A stretch of DNA of 64,000 nucleotides from Henriciella pelagia (GCF_002088945.1 NZ_NCSU01000007.1:744001-808000), one strand, 5' to 3'; shown: positions 52,212-63,172, counted from the stretch's first letter. The notes: generated from the sequence alone by a model not told the origin. Translations and numbers: made by a program.

Positions 52212-52904
52212 TTAAGCTTCCCGGCGAAACTCGAAAAACACCGGCGCAATGTCGCCAAGCTGTTTGGTCTCATACCTTGTGGTGAAGTGGTCTTCTGGCG
52301 CGACGCGCCAGTCATCGGCCCGGTTGGCCTGCCACTCTAGCGCCGGGTGCTGCAGGAAACGCAGCAGCGCGTCATCGGCATAGGAGCGCACATCTGTCGC
52401 AAATCGCAGGGCCGCGCCGGGTTTCAGCACGCGCGTGATCTCGTCCAGGAAATCGCTCTGGATGATCCGTCTCTTGTGGTGACGTTTCTTCGGCCAGGGG
52501 TCGGGGAAGAGAATGAACACACGGTCGAGGCAGCCATCCGGCAGCAGGGTGATCAGCTCTCGAACATCCTCATCCCAGAGGCGTACATTGGTGAGGGACA
52601 TTTCCTCTATGTCGGACAGGCATTTCGCGACGCCTTCCACGAACACTTCGCTTGCCATAATGCCCACGGCCGGATTGGCGCGCGCCTGCGCGCTGACATG
52701 TTCGCCGCCGCCAAAGCCGATCTCCAGCCAGAGATGCTGCGGGGCCGTCTCGAACAGGGTCGCCGGCACCTGCAGCGCCTCCCTGTCGGCAGGGATCCTG
52801 AGGCGGGGCAAGAGATTATCAACCAAACTCTGCTGTCTGGCAGAAAGGGGACGCCCCCCCGTGCGACCGAAGGAGCGAATGGGTGAGTGTCGGGGACTTC
52901 GCAT
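52212..52904 (-). CDS. trmB: tRNA (guanine-N7-)-methyltransferase
   Basis: 230 residues. Methylates G46 in tRNA variable loops with SAM. LWLEIGFGGGEHV binds SAM; RVFILFPDPWPKKRHHKRRI is the catalytic signature. Start ATG at 52904; it overlaps the plus-strand gene by 22 bases head to head. Confidence 0.95.
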   Translation of the reverse strand: MRSPRHSPIRSFGRTGGRPLSARQQSLVDNLLPRLRIPADREALQVPATLFETAPQHLWLEIGFGGGEHVSAQARANPAVGIMASEVFVEGVAKCLSDIEEMSLTNVRLWDEDVRELITLLPDGCLDRVFILFPDPWPKKRHHKRRIIQSDFLDEITRVLKPGAALRFATDVRSYADDALLRFLQHPALEWQANRADDWRVAPEDHFTTRYETKQLGDIAPVFFEFRREA

Positions 52905-54541
52905 TAGCTGGAAAACCGTCTTTCGGCGAAACAGGGCAGGCTCAAGCGGCAGGTTTTGAAAGATACCGCGTCGATTGGAAAGTCTGGGCTGCCTGGATGG
53001 CTGTATTTTTCGTGTTTTCGGCGATTGCGCCACGCGATGCCCATTTCGACGCGGCCCACTATCACCTGCAGAATGGCTGGTCCTTCTGGCAGGGCCGTCT
53101 CGACCAGGATCTCGCCCCGTCCGAGATGCATTCCTTCCTCAATCCGGTCCATAGCGCCATTGTCTGGCTGATCATCAGCCACCTGCCTGGCCCGCTCGCC
53201 ATCGGCCTGCTCGGCCTGGTGCAGGCCTCGATCCTGCCGGCGCTCTATGCCCTTCTGGCGCGCCTCGCCTGGCGCATGAAAGCCGATGTGTCGCCTGCCA
53301 TCCTGATGGTGATGGCCTTTGTCGCCTTCGCCAGCCAGCCCATGATGCTGATGTTTTCAAGCATCCTCAACGATCATTGGGGCGCGCTCGGTTTCATCCT
53401 GGCTTTCGTCCTGCTCCTGCCTACGGACCGGCCCGCCCCAGGCCTCAAATCTCTCGCCCTCGCATCGGCCATTGTCGGGCTGATGTTCGGTCTGAAGCTC
53501 ACCAATGCGGTCTATGTCGCCGGATTTGCTGCGGCGGTGCTTGTCGCTGCGCCGGACCATGCGGCGCGGCTGAAAGCTGTAGCGATCTGCGCCGTGGTCG
53601 GTCTGCTAAGCGCAATCGTGACAGGCGGCTGGTGGGCATGGGAAATGTATGAACGCTTCGGCAATCCCATCTTCCCCAACCTCAACAGCCTGTTCGGCTC
53701 CCCCTATGGCCCGGACACAGCCTTTCGCGACGAGAAATTCCTGCCCGCCTCCTTCTGGGAGGGGGTCGTCCGCCCGATATTCTTCAGCTTCGATGCGAGC
53801 CCGATCAATGAACAGGCCACAAGCGACGTGCGCCTGCTTGCCGGTTACATCGCCTGCTTCGCCATTCTCGGCCTCTCTGCTCGCGCGGCATGGCGGGGCA
53901 AGGCAGACGCTCGCCATCGCATCCTCTGCGCGCTCGCCGCCGGTTTCCTCGTGACCTTTGCCGTCTGGACGCTGATGTTCTCGATCCAGCGTTATGCGAT
54001 GGGCCTCTACATTGCGGGACCGGTGCTGATGATGGGCGCGCTATGGCTGGTCTGGCCGCAGACGCTGAATGAACAACGCCCGCGCCTCGCCGTGCTCGTG
54101 CTGATGGCGGCGCTCCTCCTCTCGACCAGTTTCGAGCGCCTGCGCCGTGTGCCCTGGCAGAGCATGGATGAGCCCTATGTCTGGACAAAGCTTCCGGCAG
54201 GCGTCGATGTGACCGATGCGGTCATCATCCTGTCATCCCATTACCCGACCGGCTTTACCGCCCCCGCCTTCAGCGATGCACACCTGCTCACCCATGGCGA
54301 TGCGCGACCCTGGAGCAAGCCCGCGCTCGCCAATTACCGCCCGCTCATCCAGGCCGAGATTGACCGCTCGCAGCGGGCTATCTTCGCCGTGATGTTCAGG
54401 GGGCAGGAATCAGGGTCGCAAGCGCTGGAACGCCTCGCCAGCGACTATCAGCTCAAGGCAGATTTCGATGCATGCCATCCGATGCAGACCGCTTTCGATA
54501 GCGGCTCGACGCACTGGATCCTCTGCCCGCTGACGCGCTAG
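52883..54541 (+). CDS. Polytopic membrane protein, glycosyltransferase-like
   Basis: 552 residues from a GTG with AAGGAG seven bases upstream. About ten or more hydrophobic helices; the periplasmic segment APRDAHFDAAHYHLQNGW with acidic and His residues near the N-terminus is the kind of loop seen in GT-C-fold enzymes (inference). No named family. It sits between trmB and xre, where metK lies in many relatives, and is on the opposite strand. Its GTG start overlaps trmB. Confidence 0.65.
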   Translation: MSVGDFALAGKPSFGETGQAQAAGFERYRVDWKVWAAWMAVFFVFSAIAPRDAHFDAAHYHLQNGWSFWQGRLDQDLAPSEMHSFLNPVHSAIVWLIISHLPGPLAIGLLGLVQASILPALYALLARLAWRMKADVSPAILMVMAFVAFASQPMMLMFSSILNDHWGALGFILAFVLLLPTDRPAPGLKSLALASAIVGLMFGLKLTNAVYVAGFAAAVLVAAPDHAARLKAVAICAVVGLLSAIVTGGWWAWEMYERFGNPIFPNLNSLFGSPYGPDTAFRDEKFLPASFWEGVVRPIFFSFDASPINEQATSDVRLLAGYIACFAILGLSARAAWRGKADARHRILCALAAGFLVTFAVWTLMFSIQRYAMGLYIAGPVLMMGALWLVWPQTLNEQRPRLAVLVLMAALLLSTSFERLRRVPWQSMDEPYVWTKLPAGVDVTDAVIILSSHYPTGFTAPAFSDAHLLTHGDARPWSKPALANYRPLIQAEIDRSQRAIFAVMFRGQESGSQALERLASDYQLKADFDACHPMQTAFDSGSTHWILCPLTR

Positions 54542-54957
54542 CTGTCGTCACCATTGCGGCGGGCCGCACCGGCCGCCTTGATCGTCGCGAGCAGCGATTT
54601 GCGCAGCCCTTCATCATCAATCTTCTGGAAGGCCGAGATCAGCTCCATCGCTTCCTGGTCCATTTCAGGCAGCGGGGCCGCTTCCGGGTCTTCGGCAAGG
54701 CCCGGTGCCGGCAGGCTCAGATACTCTTCGGCGCCTTCATAGAAATACAGGACCGGAATATCGAGCACGCTCGATATTTCATAGAGGCGTCCCGCCGAAA
54801 TGCGGTTCACGCCCTTTTCGTATTTCTGGACCTGCTGAAAGGTCAGCCCGAGCGTCTCGCCCAGCTGTTCCTGTGTCAGTCTCAGTTCCTTGCGACGCCA
54901 TCTGAGGCGCTGGCCGATCAGGCGGTCAATGCGGCTGGGAAGTTTGCTGTCTGACAT
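54538..54957 (-). CDS. XRE-family HTH regulator
   Basis: 139 residues. HTH at about 14-65: RIDRLIGQRLRWRRKELRLTQEQLGETLGLTFQQVQKYEKGVNRISAGRLYEISSVLDIPV. An acidic C-terminal linker, then a helical tail. Members of this family sit next to lnt in many Alphaproteobacteria. It converges on the membrane-protein gene with a 4-base overlap. Confidence 0.88.
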   Translation of the reverse strand: MSDSKLPSRIDRLIGQRLRWRRKELRLTQEQLGETLGLTFQQVQKYEKGVNRISAGRLYEISSVLDIPVLYFYEGAEEYLSLPAPGLAEDPEAAPLPEMDQEAMELISAFQKIDDEGLRKSLLATIKAAGAARRNGDDS

Positions 54958-54989
54958 CCACCACGTCCAAATAGTCTACCTCTCGGACC

Positions 54990-56648
54990 CTATCGGCGCC
55001 AGGCCAGGAAGGCCAGTACGCTGAACAGGACCAGGGTCAGCCAGAAAAGGGCCGGGCCGTACTTCTGATACGGTGTGTTGGGCTGTCCGTTCGCATCAAG
55101 ATAGGGTGCGGGCAACGGCGTGCGAACGACAGACGAAACCCAGCGGTCCGGGTCTCCTGAAACGCGCTGGCCGCGGGCCGCCTCACGTCCGAAGGCGTCG
55201 ACCACGGCGGTTGCGCCGCGGCTTGCGACCCGCGCCATGGGCAGACCGGTTTCGATAGAGCGGTAGCGGTTCTGCGCATAATGCTGGGCGGGGCCCATGC
55301 CAGACCCGAACCAGGCATCATTCGAGACGACCACGATCCATCTTGCTTCGTCGCGTTGTGGTCCGGCCTTGCGCGCGATCTCGGGGAACAGGCCTTCATA
55401 ACAGATCATGGCGATAAAGGGCGGAAGGTCGCGCGGGAACAGCACGGTCGGTTCACTGCCAGGTTCAAAGCCGCTCTTGGCCATCTGCTGCATCGGTCCA
55501 GGCAGGATGCCGGCAATCGCATTGCCAAATGGCACGATTTCGGTGGCGGGCAGTTCGCCGAACGGGACAAGGCGGTGCTTGTCATAGAGCGCGATCAGCT
55601 CGGCGCGGCCGGCTTCGGTCTGCAGGACGGCGAGGCTGTTATTGTAGACGCCTTCCGCGCCATCGAGGCTGCGGCGGGTCGTGCCGACAATCAGCGTCCG
55701 GTTTCCGAGATAGGCAGAGATGACGTCCAGCGCGTAATTGTTGGCCAGCAGGTCAAAGGGCAGGGCTCCCTCAGGCCAGATGATGATGTCGTTCGGGTCG
55801 CTTTCAATATCGCGCAGGAAGGTCCCATAGCGGGCGAGCACCTTGTCGCCTGTGCCCTGGTATTTCTCGGCCTGCGGAATGCCGGCATCCATCAGGACAA
55901 CCGTGTCTTCCGACATGACGGGCGGTGTTGCGAGCCGCTGCGCGCCCCAGGCCCAGCCAAAGCCGATCAGCATGACGGCGGCGATCACGGGCAGGGCCCG
56001 GCCGATCACACCACGTGCATCGCGCGTATCGACGAGCGCGGCCGGTGCGCCGCAGATGAACAGGGTCACCAGGGTCAGCCAGTAGACACCGCCAAGCGAT
56101 GCGGCCTGCGAGAGGGCGCCGCCGGGTGACCAGGTGGTGCCGAAGATATTCCATGGAAACCCGCCGAAAAGGTGGCCGCGGACCAGTTCCGCCAGCGCCA
56201 TGAACACGGCGAAGATGAAGATTCGCGACGGCGAAGCCGACCAGAATGCGCCGGCAAGCGCTGTGGCCGCCGCCCAGATCAGCGCCATGCCGCCCGGCAG
56301 GGCGATCAGTGGCATCCAGATGAAAATTGCATGCTTTTCCGGCTCGATCAGGAAGGGTGAGGCCGTCCAGTACATGCCGACAAGGAAGAAACCGTAGCCA
56401 AAGGCCCAGCCGCGCATGAAGAGCGCCCGGCCCCAGCGGGCCTGTCCGCGCGCGCCATCCATCATCCAGATGAGACCTGTCACTGAAATGATCAGGGCAG
56501 GCGTCAGGTGGAAAGGGGCAAAGGCCAGCGCTGCGAAAGCACCGAGCAGCGCTGAAAAGCCGAGCGCAGGCCAGCCGCGCAGCTTCGCCAGCGCTTCATG
56601 GACCGGCCCGAGGGCGGTGAAGCCGTGACTGCGAATGGGTTCGCTCAA
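54990..56648 (-). CDS. lnt: Apolipoprotein N-acyltransferase
   Basis: 552 residues. Adds the third acyl chain to lipoproteins in the inner membrane. N-terminal membrane helices, then the nitrilase domain with catalytic Glu in IIWPEGALPF, Lys in YDKHRLVPFGE and Cys in MICYEGLFPE. The start is a TTG overlapping the corC stop (TTGA), with AGAGG upstream. Confidence 0.94.
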   Translation of the reverse strand: MSEPIRSHGFTALGPVHEALAKLRGWPALGFSALLGAFAALAFAPFHLTPALIISVTGLIWMMDGARGQARWGRALFMRGWAFGYGFFLVGMYWTASPFLIEPEKHAIFIWMPLIALPGGMALIWAAATALAGAFWSASPSRIFIFAVFMALAELVRGHLFGGFPWNIFGTTWSPGGALSQAASLGGVYWLTLVTLFICGAPAALVDTRDARGVIGRALPVIAAVMLIGFGWAWGAQRLATPPVMSEDTVVLMDAGIPQAEKYQGTGDKVLARYGTFLRDIESDPNDIIIWPEGALPFDLLANNYALDVISAYLGNRTLIVGTTRRSLDGAEGVYNNSLAVLQTEAGRAELIALYDKHRLVPFGELPATEIVPFGNAIAGILPGPMQQMAKSGFEPGSEPTVLFPRDLPPFIAMICYEGLFPEIARKAGPQRDEARWIVVVSNDAWFGSGMGPAQHYAQNRYRSIETGLPMARVASRGATAVVDAFGREAARGQRVSGDPDRWVSSVVRTPLPAPYLDANGQPNTPYQKYGPALFWLTLVLFSVLAFLAWRR

Positions 56649-57487
56649 GCTGAAGCCTCTTGCGGCAGGCGGCGAACGACAAGCCGTTCGATCCGTCGCG
56701 AATCCCCGTCGAGAATTTCTATGTCGGCACCGGTCGGATGGCGCAGCACCTCGCCGCGCAGTGGCACTTTGCCAGCCAGCGCAAAGGCGACGCCGCCAAG
56801 CGTATCAATGTCGACATCGGAATCGGGAATATCGAGGTCGAGCCCCGTCTTTTCCTCGAAATCTGAAATTTCCATACGCGCATCTGCCTCCCAGGCATGG
56901 CGTCCGCGGCGGATCACCATGGCTGGTTCTTCATCGTGTTCGTCTTCAATGTCACCGACGATTTCTTCCATCAGGTCTTCCAGACAGACGAGGCCGTCAG
57001 TGCCACCATACTCGTCCACAACGAGCGCCATGTGAATCCGGCTTGTCTGCATTTTCACAAGAAGATCAGCGAGCTTCATCGAAGCCGGGACGAACAGCAC
57101 ATCGCGGCGCAGGCGCTCCAGCGGGCGGTCCATGCCATCACCACCGCGTGCAATCTCTCCGACCACATCCTTGATGTGGACGAGGCCAATCGGATCGTCG
57201 AGGGATTCGCGGTAGACCGGCAGGCGCGAATGCGACTCTTCAGCATAGAGCTGGATCAGGCCGGGAAGATCGGTTCCAAGTTCCACACCGACAATTTCTG
57301 CCCGCGGGACCATCACGTCCGCGACGCGCGCTTCTTCGAATTCTGCCAGGCGCAGGCGCAGTTGCTGCGGCGTATGGCGTGCCTGATCTTCCGGCACGGC
57401 TGCGGGCTCTGGTGTCAGTTCGCGCCGCCGGCGAAAGGGAAATAATCGCGGGCGGCGCTTCGTCTCTCGGTCAGTACTGTCGGTCAT
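56645..57487 (-). CDS. CBS-domain protein, CorC/HlyC family
   Basis: 280 residues. Two CBS domains (about 65-195) with VADVMVPRAEIVGVE and ALVVDEYGGTDGLVCLEDLMEEIVGDIEDEHD, then a transporter-associated C-terminal domain. The family is linked to Mg/Co homeostasis, role not settled. Coupled to lnt. Confidence 0.85.
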   Translation of the reverse strand: MTDSTDRETKRRPRLFPFRRRRELTPEPAAVPEDQARHTPQQLRLRLAEFEEARVADVMVPRAEIVGVELGTDLPGLIQLYAEESHSRLPVYRESLDDPIGLVHIKDVVGEIARGGDGMDRPLERLRRDVLFVPASMKLADLLVKMQTSRIHMALVVDEYGGTDGLVCLEDLMEEIVGDIEDEHDEEPAMVIRRGRHAWEADARMEISDFEEKTGLDLDIPDSDVDIDTLGGVAFALAGKVPLRGEVLRHPTGADIEILDGDSRRIERLVVRRLPQEASA

Positions 57488-57498
57488 TACCTTCGAAC

Positions 57499-57957
57499 TC
57501 AGGAGTGGGCGGAGTATGGATCAGCGATACCAAGGCTGGCAAGCGCGCGCACTTCCAGGGACTCCATTTCAGCGGCCTCTGTGTCTTCCATGTGATCATA
57601 GCCCAGAAGATGCAGATAGCCGTGGATGACGAGATGGGTGAGGTGGTCGGCAAGTGCAATCTCCCGTGCCCCTGCATCGCTGCTGGCGATACCGAAACCG
57701 ATCGCAATATCGCCAAGGAAAGGCGCTTCCATCTCGTCGGCGGGGAAGGACAGGACATCGGTTGGCTTGTCCTTGCCGCGCCAGTCACGATTGAGCTGGT
57801 GCATCTCGGCATCATCTGTCAGAAGCAGGGCGACTTCGCCGGCCTTTCCAGTGATCGCACAGCCCGCATCGAGCGCGGCCTGGCACACTTTCTCATGATC
57901 GGGGCAGGCCGTTGTCCAGGTCTCGTCTTCAACGCGCAGGTCGAGCGTCATGCTCAT
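57499..57957 (-). CDS. ybeY: Endoribonuclease YbeY
   Basis: 152 residues. Zn-dependent 16S rRNA 3'-end maturation factor. Metal site HLVIHGYLHLLGYDHMED (H-x3-H-x5-H). LNRDWRGKDKPTDVLSFP is the family motif. ATGA overlap with phoH. Confidence 0.95.
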   Translation of the reverse strand: MSMTLDLRVEDETWTTACPDHEKVCQAALDAGCAITGKAGEVALLLTDDAEMHQLNRDWRGKDKPTDVLSFPADEMEAPFLGDIAIGFGIASSDAGAREIALADHLTHLVIHGYLHLLGYDHMEDTEAAEMESLEVRALASLGIADPYSAHS

Positions 57958-58913
57958 CTTTGCGCCTCTCCATCCTTGTCATAGGCGCGGATGATGCGCG
58001 AGACGAGTGCGTGACGGCGAACGTCAGCGGCCGTGAATCCGACAAAGCCGACCCCCTCGACGCCCTCCAGGATTTTCAGCGCATGCGCGAGGCCGGACGG
58101 CGTTTTCGCAGGCAGGTCGACCTGTCCGGGGTCGCCCGTCACCACCATGCGGCTGTCGCGGCCAAGGCGCGTCAGCACCATCTTCGTCTGCCCGACGGTC
58201 GCATTCTGCGCCTCGTCCATGATGACAAAGGCATTCTTCAGCGTGCGTCCGCGCATGAAGGCGAGGGGGGCAACTTCGATGATCTTCTTCTCGCGCATCC
58301 GCTCGACCTGGTCGGCACCTAGCACTTCGTTCAGCGAGTCCCAGATCGGGCGCAGATAGGGCTCGACCTTTTCTTCAAGGTCACCCGGAAGAAAGCCGAG
58401 ATTTTCGCCCGCCTCGACCGCAGGACGCGTTATGATCAGTCGTTCCTTGGTTTTCTTGCGCAGCTCCGCAGCGCCAGCGGCAACGGCGAGGAAGGTCTTG
58501 CCCGTACCGGCCGGACCCGTGCCAAAGACGAGATCCGTGCCCGGCCGCGTCAGATAGTCGATATATTTCGCCTGCATGTTGGTCTGCGGCATGACGGGCA
58601 CGCGGAGGCCAGACAGGGAGCCATAGGACTCTGCCGGTGCGCGCGCCTGCTCGATCGCGCCCTCAAAGGCGTCCTCTCCGGCATCCGGATCGGCCTTCAG
58701 CATCTTCTCGAACGCTGCGAGTGTCGCCTCGGCATTTGCCACGGCATCGGCAGAGCCGGACAGGCGGATGCTGCCGCCCTGGCTTTCAGCCTCGAGCTTG
58801 CCGTCTATGAACGCCATTTCCAGCTTCATCAGGTTGCGATGCTGCGGTCCGCAGAGCGCTGGCAACTGATCAGGATTGTCGGGCGTGTAGAGGCGGGTGA
58901 TCGTGCCTTTCAA
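57954..58913 (-). CDS. PhoH-family ATPase
   Basis: About 319 residues from the TTG at 58913, which follows GGAGG near the miaB stop; ATG at 58934 and a TTG at 58976 are alternatives. Walker A GTGPAGTGKTFLA, Walker B VIMDEAQN, plus KMVLTRLGRDSRMVVTGDPGQVDLP. The YbeY partner and RNA-related ATPase role are known for the family. Confidence 0.9.
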   Translation of the reverse strand: MKGTITRLYTPDNPDQLPALCGPQHRNLMKLEMAFIDGKLEAESQGGSIRLSGSADAVANAEATLAAFEKMLKADPDAGEDAFEGAIEQARAPAESYGSLSGLRVPVMPQTNMQAKYIDYLTRPGTDLVFGTGPAGTGKTFLAVAAGAAELRKKTKERLIITRPAVEAGENLGFLPGDLEEKVEPYLRPIWDSLNEVLGADQVERMREKKIIEVAPLAFMRGRTLKNAFVIMDEAQNATVGQTKMVLTRLGRDSRMVVTGDPGQVDLPAKTPSGLAHALKILEGVEGVGFVGFTAADVRRHALVSRIIRAYDKDGEAQR

Positions 58914-58914
58914 A

Positions 58915-60306
<1,392 letters not shown>

Positions 60307-60384
60307 GCGCGGGCTTATGCCTGAAAAGAGAAGATCAGGCCAGTGCTGGTGTTAGTGGGGTTGGGTCGGTTTCGGTGTCCGGCC

Positions 60385-60795
60385 CTAATCCTTCTTCAGC
60401 GGCACACCGTAAAGCTCCAGCCGGTGGTCGACGAGCTTGTAGCCGAGGCGTTCGGCGATCTCGATCTGCAGCTGCTCGATCTCTTCGGAGTGGAACTCGA
60501 CCACATCGCCCGATTTCACGTCGATGAGGTGATCGTGGTGCTCGTCCGGCACTTCCTCGAAGCGGGCGCGGCCGTCGCGAAACTCATGACGCTCGATGAT
60601 GCCGCTCTCTTCAAACAGCTTCACTGTCCGGTACACGGTCGCCAGCGAAATCGAACTGTCCAGCGCATTTGCGCGGCGGTGCAGCTCTTCAGCATCGGGA
60701 TGATCTTCAGCCGCTGACAGGACGCGCGCAATGATGCGCCGCTGCTCTGTCATTCGGAGGCCTTTATCGGCGCAAAGTTTTTCCAGACGATCCAT
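60385..60795 (-). CDS. fur: Fur-family regulator
   Basis: 136 residues. Winged helix (LRMTEQRRIIARVLSAAEDHPDAEELHRRANA...LATVYRTVKLFEESGIIERHEF) and metal-binding dimer region with EEVPDEHHDHLIDVKSGDVVEF. In Alphaproteobacteria this ortholog often acts as Mur (manganese) rather than iron regulator, so the metal is open. Lies downstream of rimI. Confidence 0.88.
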   Translation of the reverse strand: MDRLEKLCADKGLRMTEQRRIIARVLSAAEDHPDAEELHRRANALDSSISLATVYRTVKLFEESGIIERHEFRDGRARFEEVPDEHHDHLIDVKSGDVVEFHSEEIEQLQIEIAERLGYKLVDHRLELYGVPLKKD

Positions 60796-60802
60796 ATCGT
60801 TC

Positions 60803-61300
60803 TCATGCCCTCGATTCTGGTTTGTGTCCAGCAGCAGGCCGGGACATCAACAATGCGTCGACCAGCTGGCCTCCGGGTCTTCTATAATAGTTTTTGCGCC
60901 TGCCGTCGGCAAGGAAACCGCATCCCTGATAGAATTTTACCGCTGCGTCATTGTCGGCTGCGACATCCAGCAGGAGACGATCGGTACCATACGGGCCCAG
61001 CAGCTGCACGCCGCGCTCGAGCAGCAGGCTCGCCAGGCCCTGCCGCTGAGCGTCTGGTGAAACCGCCAGCGTCAGGATTTCAGCGTCGGGCGGGGTCTTC
61101 TGGAACAGGATGAAACCGGTCATCCGCGCGCCATCCCCTCCAGCATCCTCGGTCGCAAGGCCGAGCGTGGTCGACAGGGCGAGCGTGTCGCGGAACGCCC
61201 AGGCAGACCAGTTGTCACCATTCGTGAAACAGGCTTCGTGAATTCGGGCGCAGGCTGGCGCATCCTCAGGCGTCAGCAGCCTGACAGGCTGGTCACTCAT
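60803..61300 (-). CDS. rimI: Ribosomal protein alanine acetyltransferase-like (RimI)
   Basis: 165 residues, GNAT fold: LTLAVSPDAQRQGLASLLLERGVQLL is the acetyl-CoA loop and NDAAVKFYQGCGFL follows. Acetylates S18 N-terminus in E. coli. ATGA overlap with tsaB. Confidence 0.85.
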   Translation of the reverse strand: MSDQPVRLLTPEDAPACARIHEACFTNGDNWSAWAFRDTLALSTTLGLATEDAGGDGARMTGFILFQKTPPDAEILTLAVSPDAQRQGLASLLLERGVQLLGPYGTDRLLLDVAADNDAAVKFYQGCGFLADGRRKNYYRRPGGQLVDALLMSRPAAGHKPESRA

Positions 61301-61944
61301 GGCCGTTTGCCACCGGGCAGCGCTGCATCGGGTCCGCGCACATAGGCCGGACTTGCTGGCGCATCATCGGGCTCTCGTGAAACGCAGAGTTCCGCCGCCC
61401 GCAGGGCGCCGGGGGCGGCTTCGTGAAGGTCAAGCTCGGGCACGGCTGTGTGAAGGGCTTCAAGGCCCGTGCCGTAGACGAAATGCGGATGCGCGGCGAG
61501 TTCGCTCACAATACTGTCCAGTCCGATTTCTTCCGGCCGGTCAATCGCATCCCCCGTGCGAAAACGCTGCGCCCAATAGGTAATGTCCGGCGGGCGACGC
61601 TTGGCAGGAAGAAGGACAATCGCCGATCCCTGCTGGCCTGCCGGCAGCGCCGCTTCCAGCGCCGTGATACCAAGACAGGGCACGTTCAGCGCCAGGGCGA
61701 GCCCACGGGCGAAGGCAACGCCCACCCGGATGCCGGTAAAGCTGCCGGGACCCGTCACTACAGCAATCCGGTCGAGGTCTTCAAAGGACCGGCCAGCCTG
61801 GTCGACGCAGCCTGCCACGATAGCAGGAAGGCGCGCATCCTGGCCGCGGCTCATGGTTTCCTGCGCCTCGGTAAGACAGGCCCCATCTTCGACCAGGGCA
61901 ACATCGCAGGCCGGTCCGGACGTATTGATGCCGAGGATCAGCAT
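61297..61944 (-). CDS. tsaB: tRNA threonylcarbamoyladenosine biosynthesis protein TsaB
   Basis: 215 residues. ASKHA fold partner of TsaD in t6A37 formation. ILGINTSGPACDVALVEDG, VVTGPGSFTGIRVGVAFARGLALA and LGITALEA are diagnostic. Coupled to rimI. Confidence 0.93.
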   Translation of the reverse strand: MLILGINTSGPACDVALVEDGACLTEAQETMSRGQDARLPAIVAGCVDQAGRSFEDLDRIAVVTGPGSFTGIRVGVAFARGLALALNVPCLGITALEAALPAGQQGSAIVLLPAKRRPPDITYWAQRFRTGDAIDRPEEIGLDSIVSELAAHPHFVYGTGLEALHTAVPELDLHEAAPGALRAAELCVSREPDDAPASPAYVRGPDAALPGGKRP

Positions 61945-61956
61945 AGGCGCGCCAGA

Positions 61957-62559
61957 TCAGAGGATCTGGCAGGCCTCGTCAAAGCTGAGGCGCGGGCTGC
62001 GGTCAAAGATCGTGCTGTCATCGCCATGTCCAATCGCCACCAGGAAATTCGAACGCCAGTGTTTGGTCTCTTCCTTGTTCGAGAAGAATTCCATGTCGAC
62101 ACCGTCCTGGCTGAAGCCGGACATCGGTCCGCAGTCGAGGCCGAGCGCACGCGCTGCCATGATGAGATAGGCGCCCTGCAGCGTGCCATTGCGATCGGCC
62201 GTCTCGCGGCGCTTGTCCTTGTCCTTGAACCAGTCCTTTGCGCCGGGATTGTGCGGGAAGAGCTGCGGGATCTTCTCGTGAAACATCATGTCGGTCGCCA
62301 CGATGCAGACCCATGGAGCGTTCATTGTTTTCTCGCGATTGCCCTCCGACAGGTGCGGTGAGAGCCGCTTCTTGGCTTCCGGCGAGTTGATGAAGACAAA
62401 GCGTGACGGACAGCAATTGGCGCTGGTCGGGCCCATCTTGGTAAGGTCGTAGACGGCACGGATCAGCGTCTCGGGGACCGGTTTGTCCAGCCATCCATTG
62501 TAGGTTCGGCCATTTCGCCAGATCAGGTCCAGCGCATAGTCGTTTACAGGATCGGACAT
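61957..62559 (-). CDS. RutE/HadB-type nitroreductase (malonic semialdehyde reductase-like)
   Basis: 200 residues from the ATG at 62559, with GAGGAG upstream. NGWLDKPVPETLIRAVYDLTKMGPTSANCCPSRFVFINSPEAKKRL and ALGLDCGPMSGFSQDGVD match the RutE subfamily of FMN nitroreductases. A rut cluster is not present, so a general reductase role is likely. Confidence 0.85.
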   Translation of the reverse strand: MSDPVNDYALDLIWRNGRTYNGWLDKPVPETLIRAVYDLTKMGPTSANCCPSRFVFINSPEAKKRLSPHLSEGNREKTMNAPWVCIVATDMMFHEKIPQLFPHNPGAKDWFKDKDKRRETADRNGTLQGAYLIMAARALGLDCGPMSGFSQDGVDMEFFSNKEETKHWRSNFLVAIGHGDDSTIFDRSPRLSFDEACQIL

Positions 62560-62584
62560 CAAGGTCTCCTCGCAAGGTTGGGTT

Positions 62585-63172
62585 TCAGATCGCGGCCTCG
62601 ACAGCGTTCACTTCAGGAACATACGCTTTCAGCATGTTTTCGATCCCCTGCTTGAGGGTCATCGTCGAAGACGGACACCCTGCGCAGGCACCGCGCATGG
62701 TAAGATGGACAATGCCGTGCTCGGCATCGAATTTCTGGAAAGTGATGTCGCCGCCATCCTGGGCGACGGCCGGACGCACGCGTGTTTCGATAAGTTCGAG
62801 GATTTCCCCGACAATCTCCTTCGTGTCGCCCTCATAATCGTCGAGCGTTGTTGCGCCTTCGCTGCCATAATTGGTGGTCGAGCCATCATTGATGACAGGC
62901 AGGCCGGCGACGTAATGGTCCATGATAGCGGCCAGCACCATCGGGCGGACATGTTTCCAGTCGGCTTTTTCATCTTTCGACACTGACAGGAAATCCGCGC
63001 CGAGAAAGACGCCGGTCACACCGCTCACCTGGAACAAGGCCTGTGCCAGCGGGCTGGAGCCGGCTTCGGCCTCGCTCGCAAAATCGAAAGGGCCTGCATT
63101 TCCTGCAACCGTTTCGCCCGGCAGGAATTTGATCGTGTCCGGATTCGGGGTCGGCTCAGTCTGGATGAACAT
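62585..63172 (-). CDS. NifU-family Fe-S cluster scaffold (Nfu)
   Basis: 195 residues: N-terminal Nfu-N domain (MFIQTEPTPNPDTIKFLPGETV...GSSPLAQALFQVSGVTGVFLGADFLSVSKDE) and C-terminal NifU-like domain with the CAGC pair (MRGACAGCPSS) for a bridging cluster. Delivers clusters to client proteins. Confidence 0.93.
   Translation of the reverse strand: MFIQTEPTPNPDTIKFLPGETVAGNAGPFDFASEAEAGSSPLAQALFQVSGVTGVFLGADFLSVSKDEKADWKHVRPMVLAAIMDHYVAGLPVINDGSTTNYGSEGATTLDDYEGDTKEIVGEILELIETRVRPAVAQDGGDITFQKFDAEHGIVHLTMRGACAGCPSSTMTLKQGIENMLKAYVPEVNAVEAAI

Noticed and set aside
56135-56400. Plus-strand ORFs within lnt
   Set aside because: Antisense shadows of lnt membrane segments.
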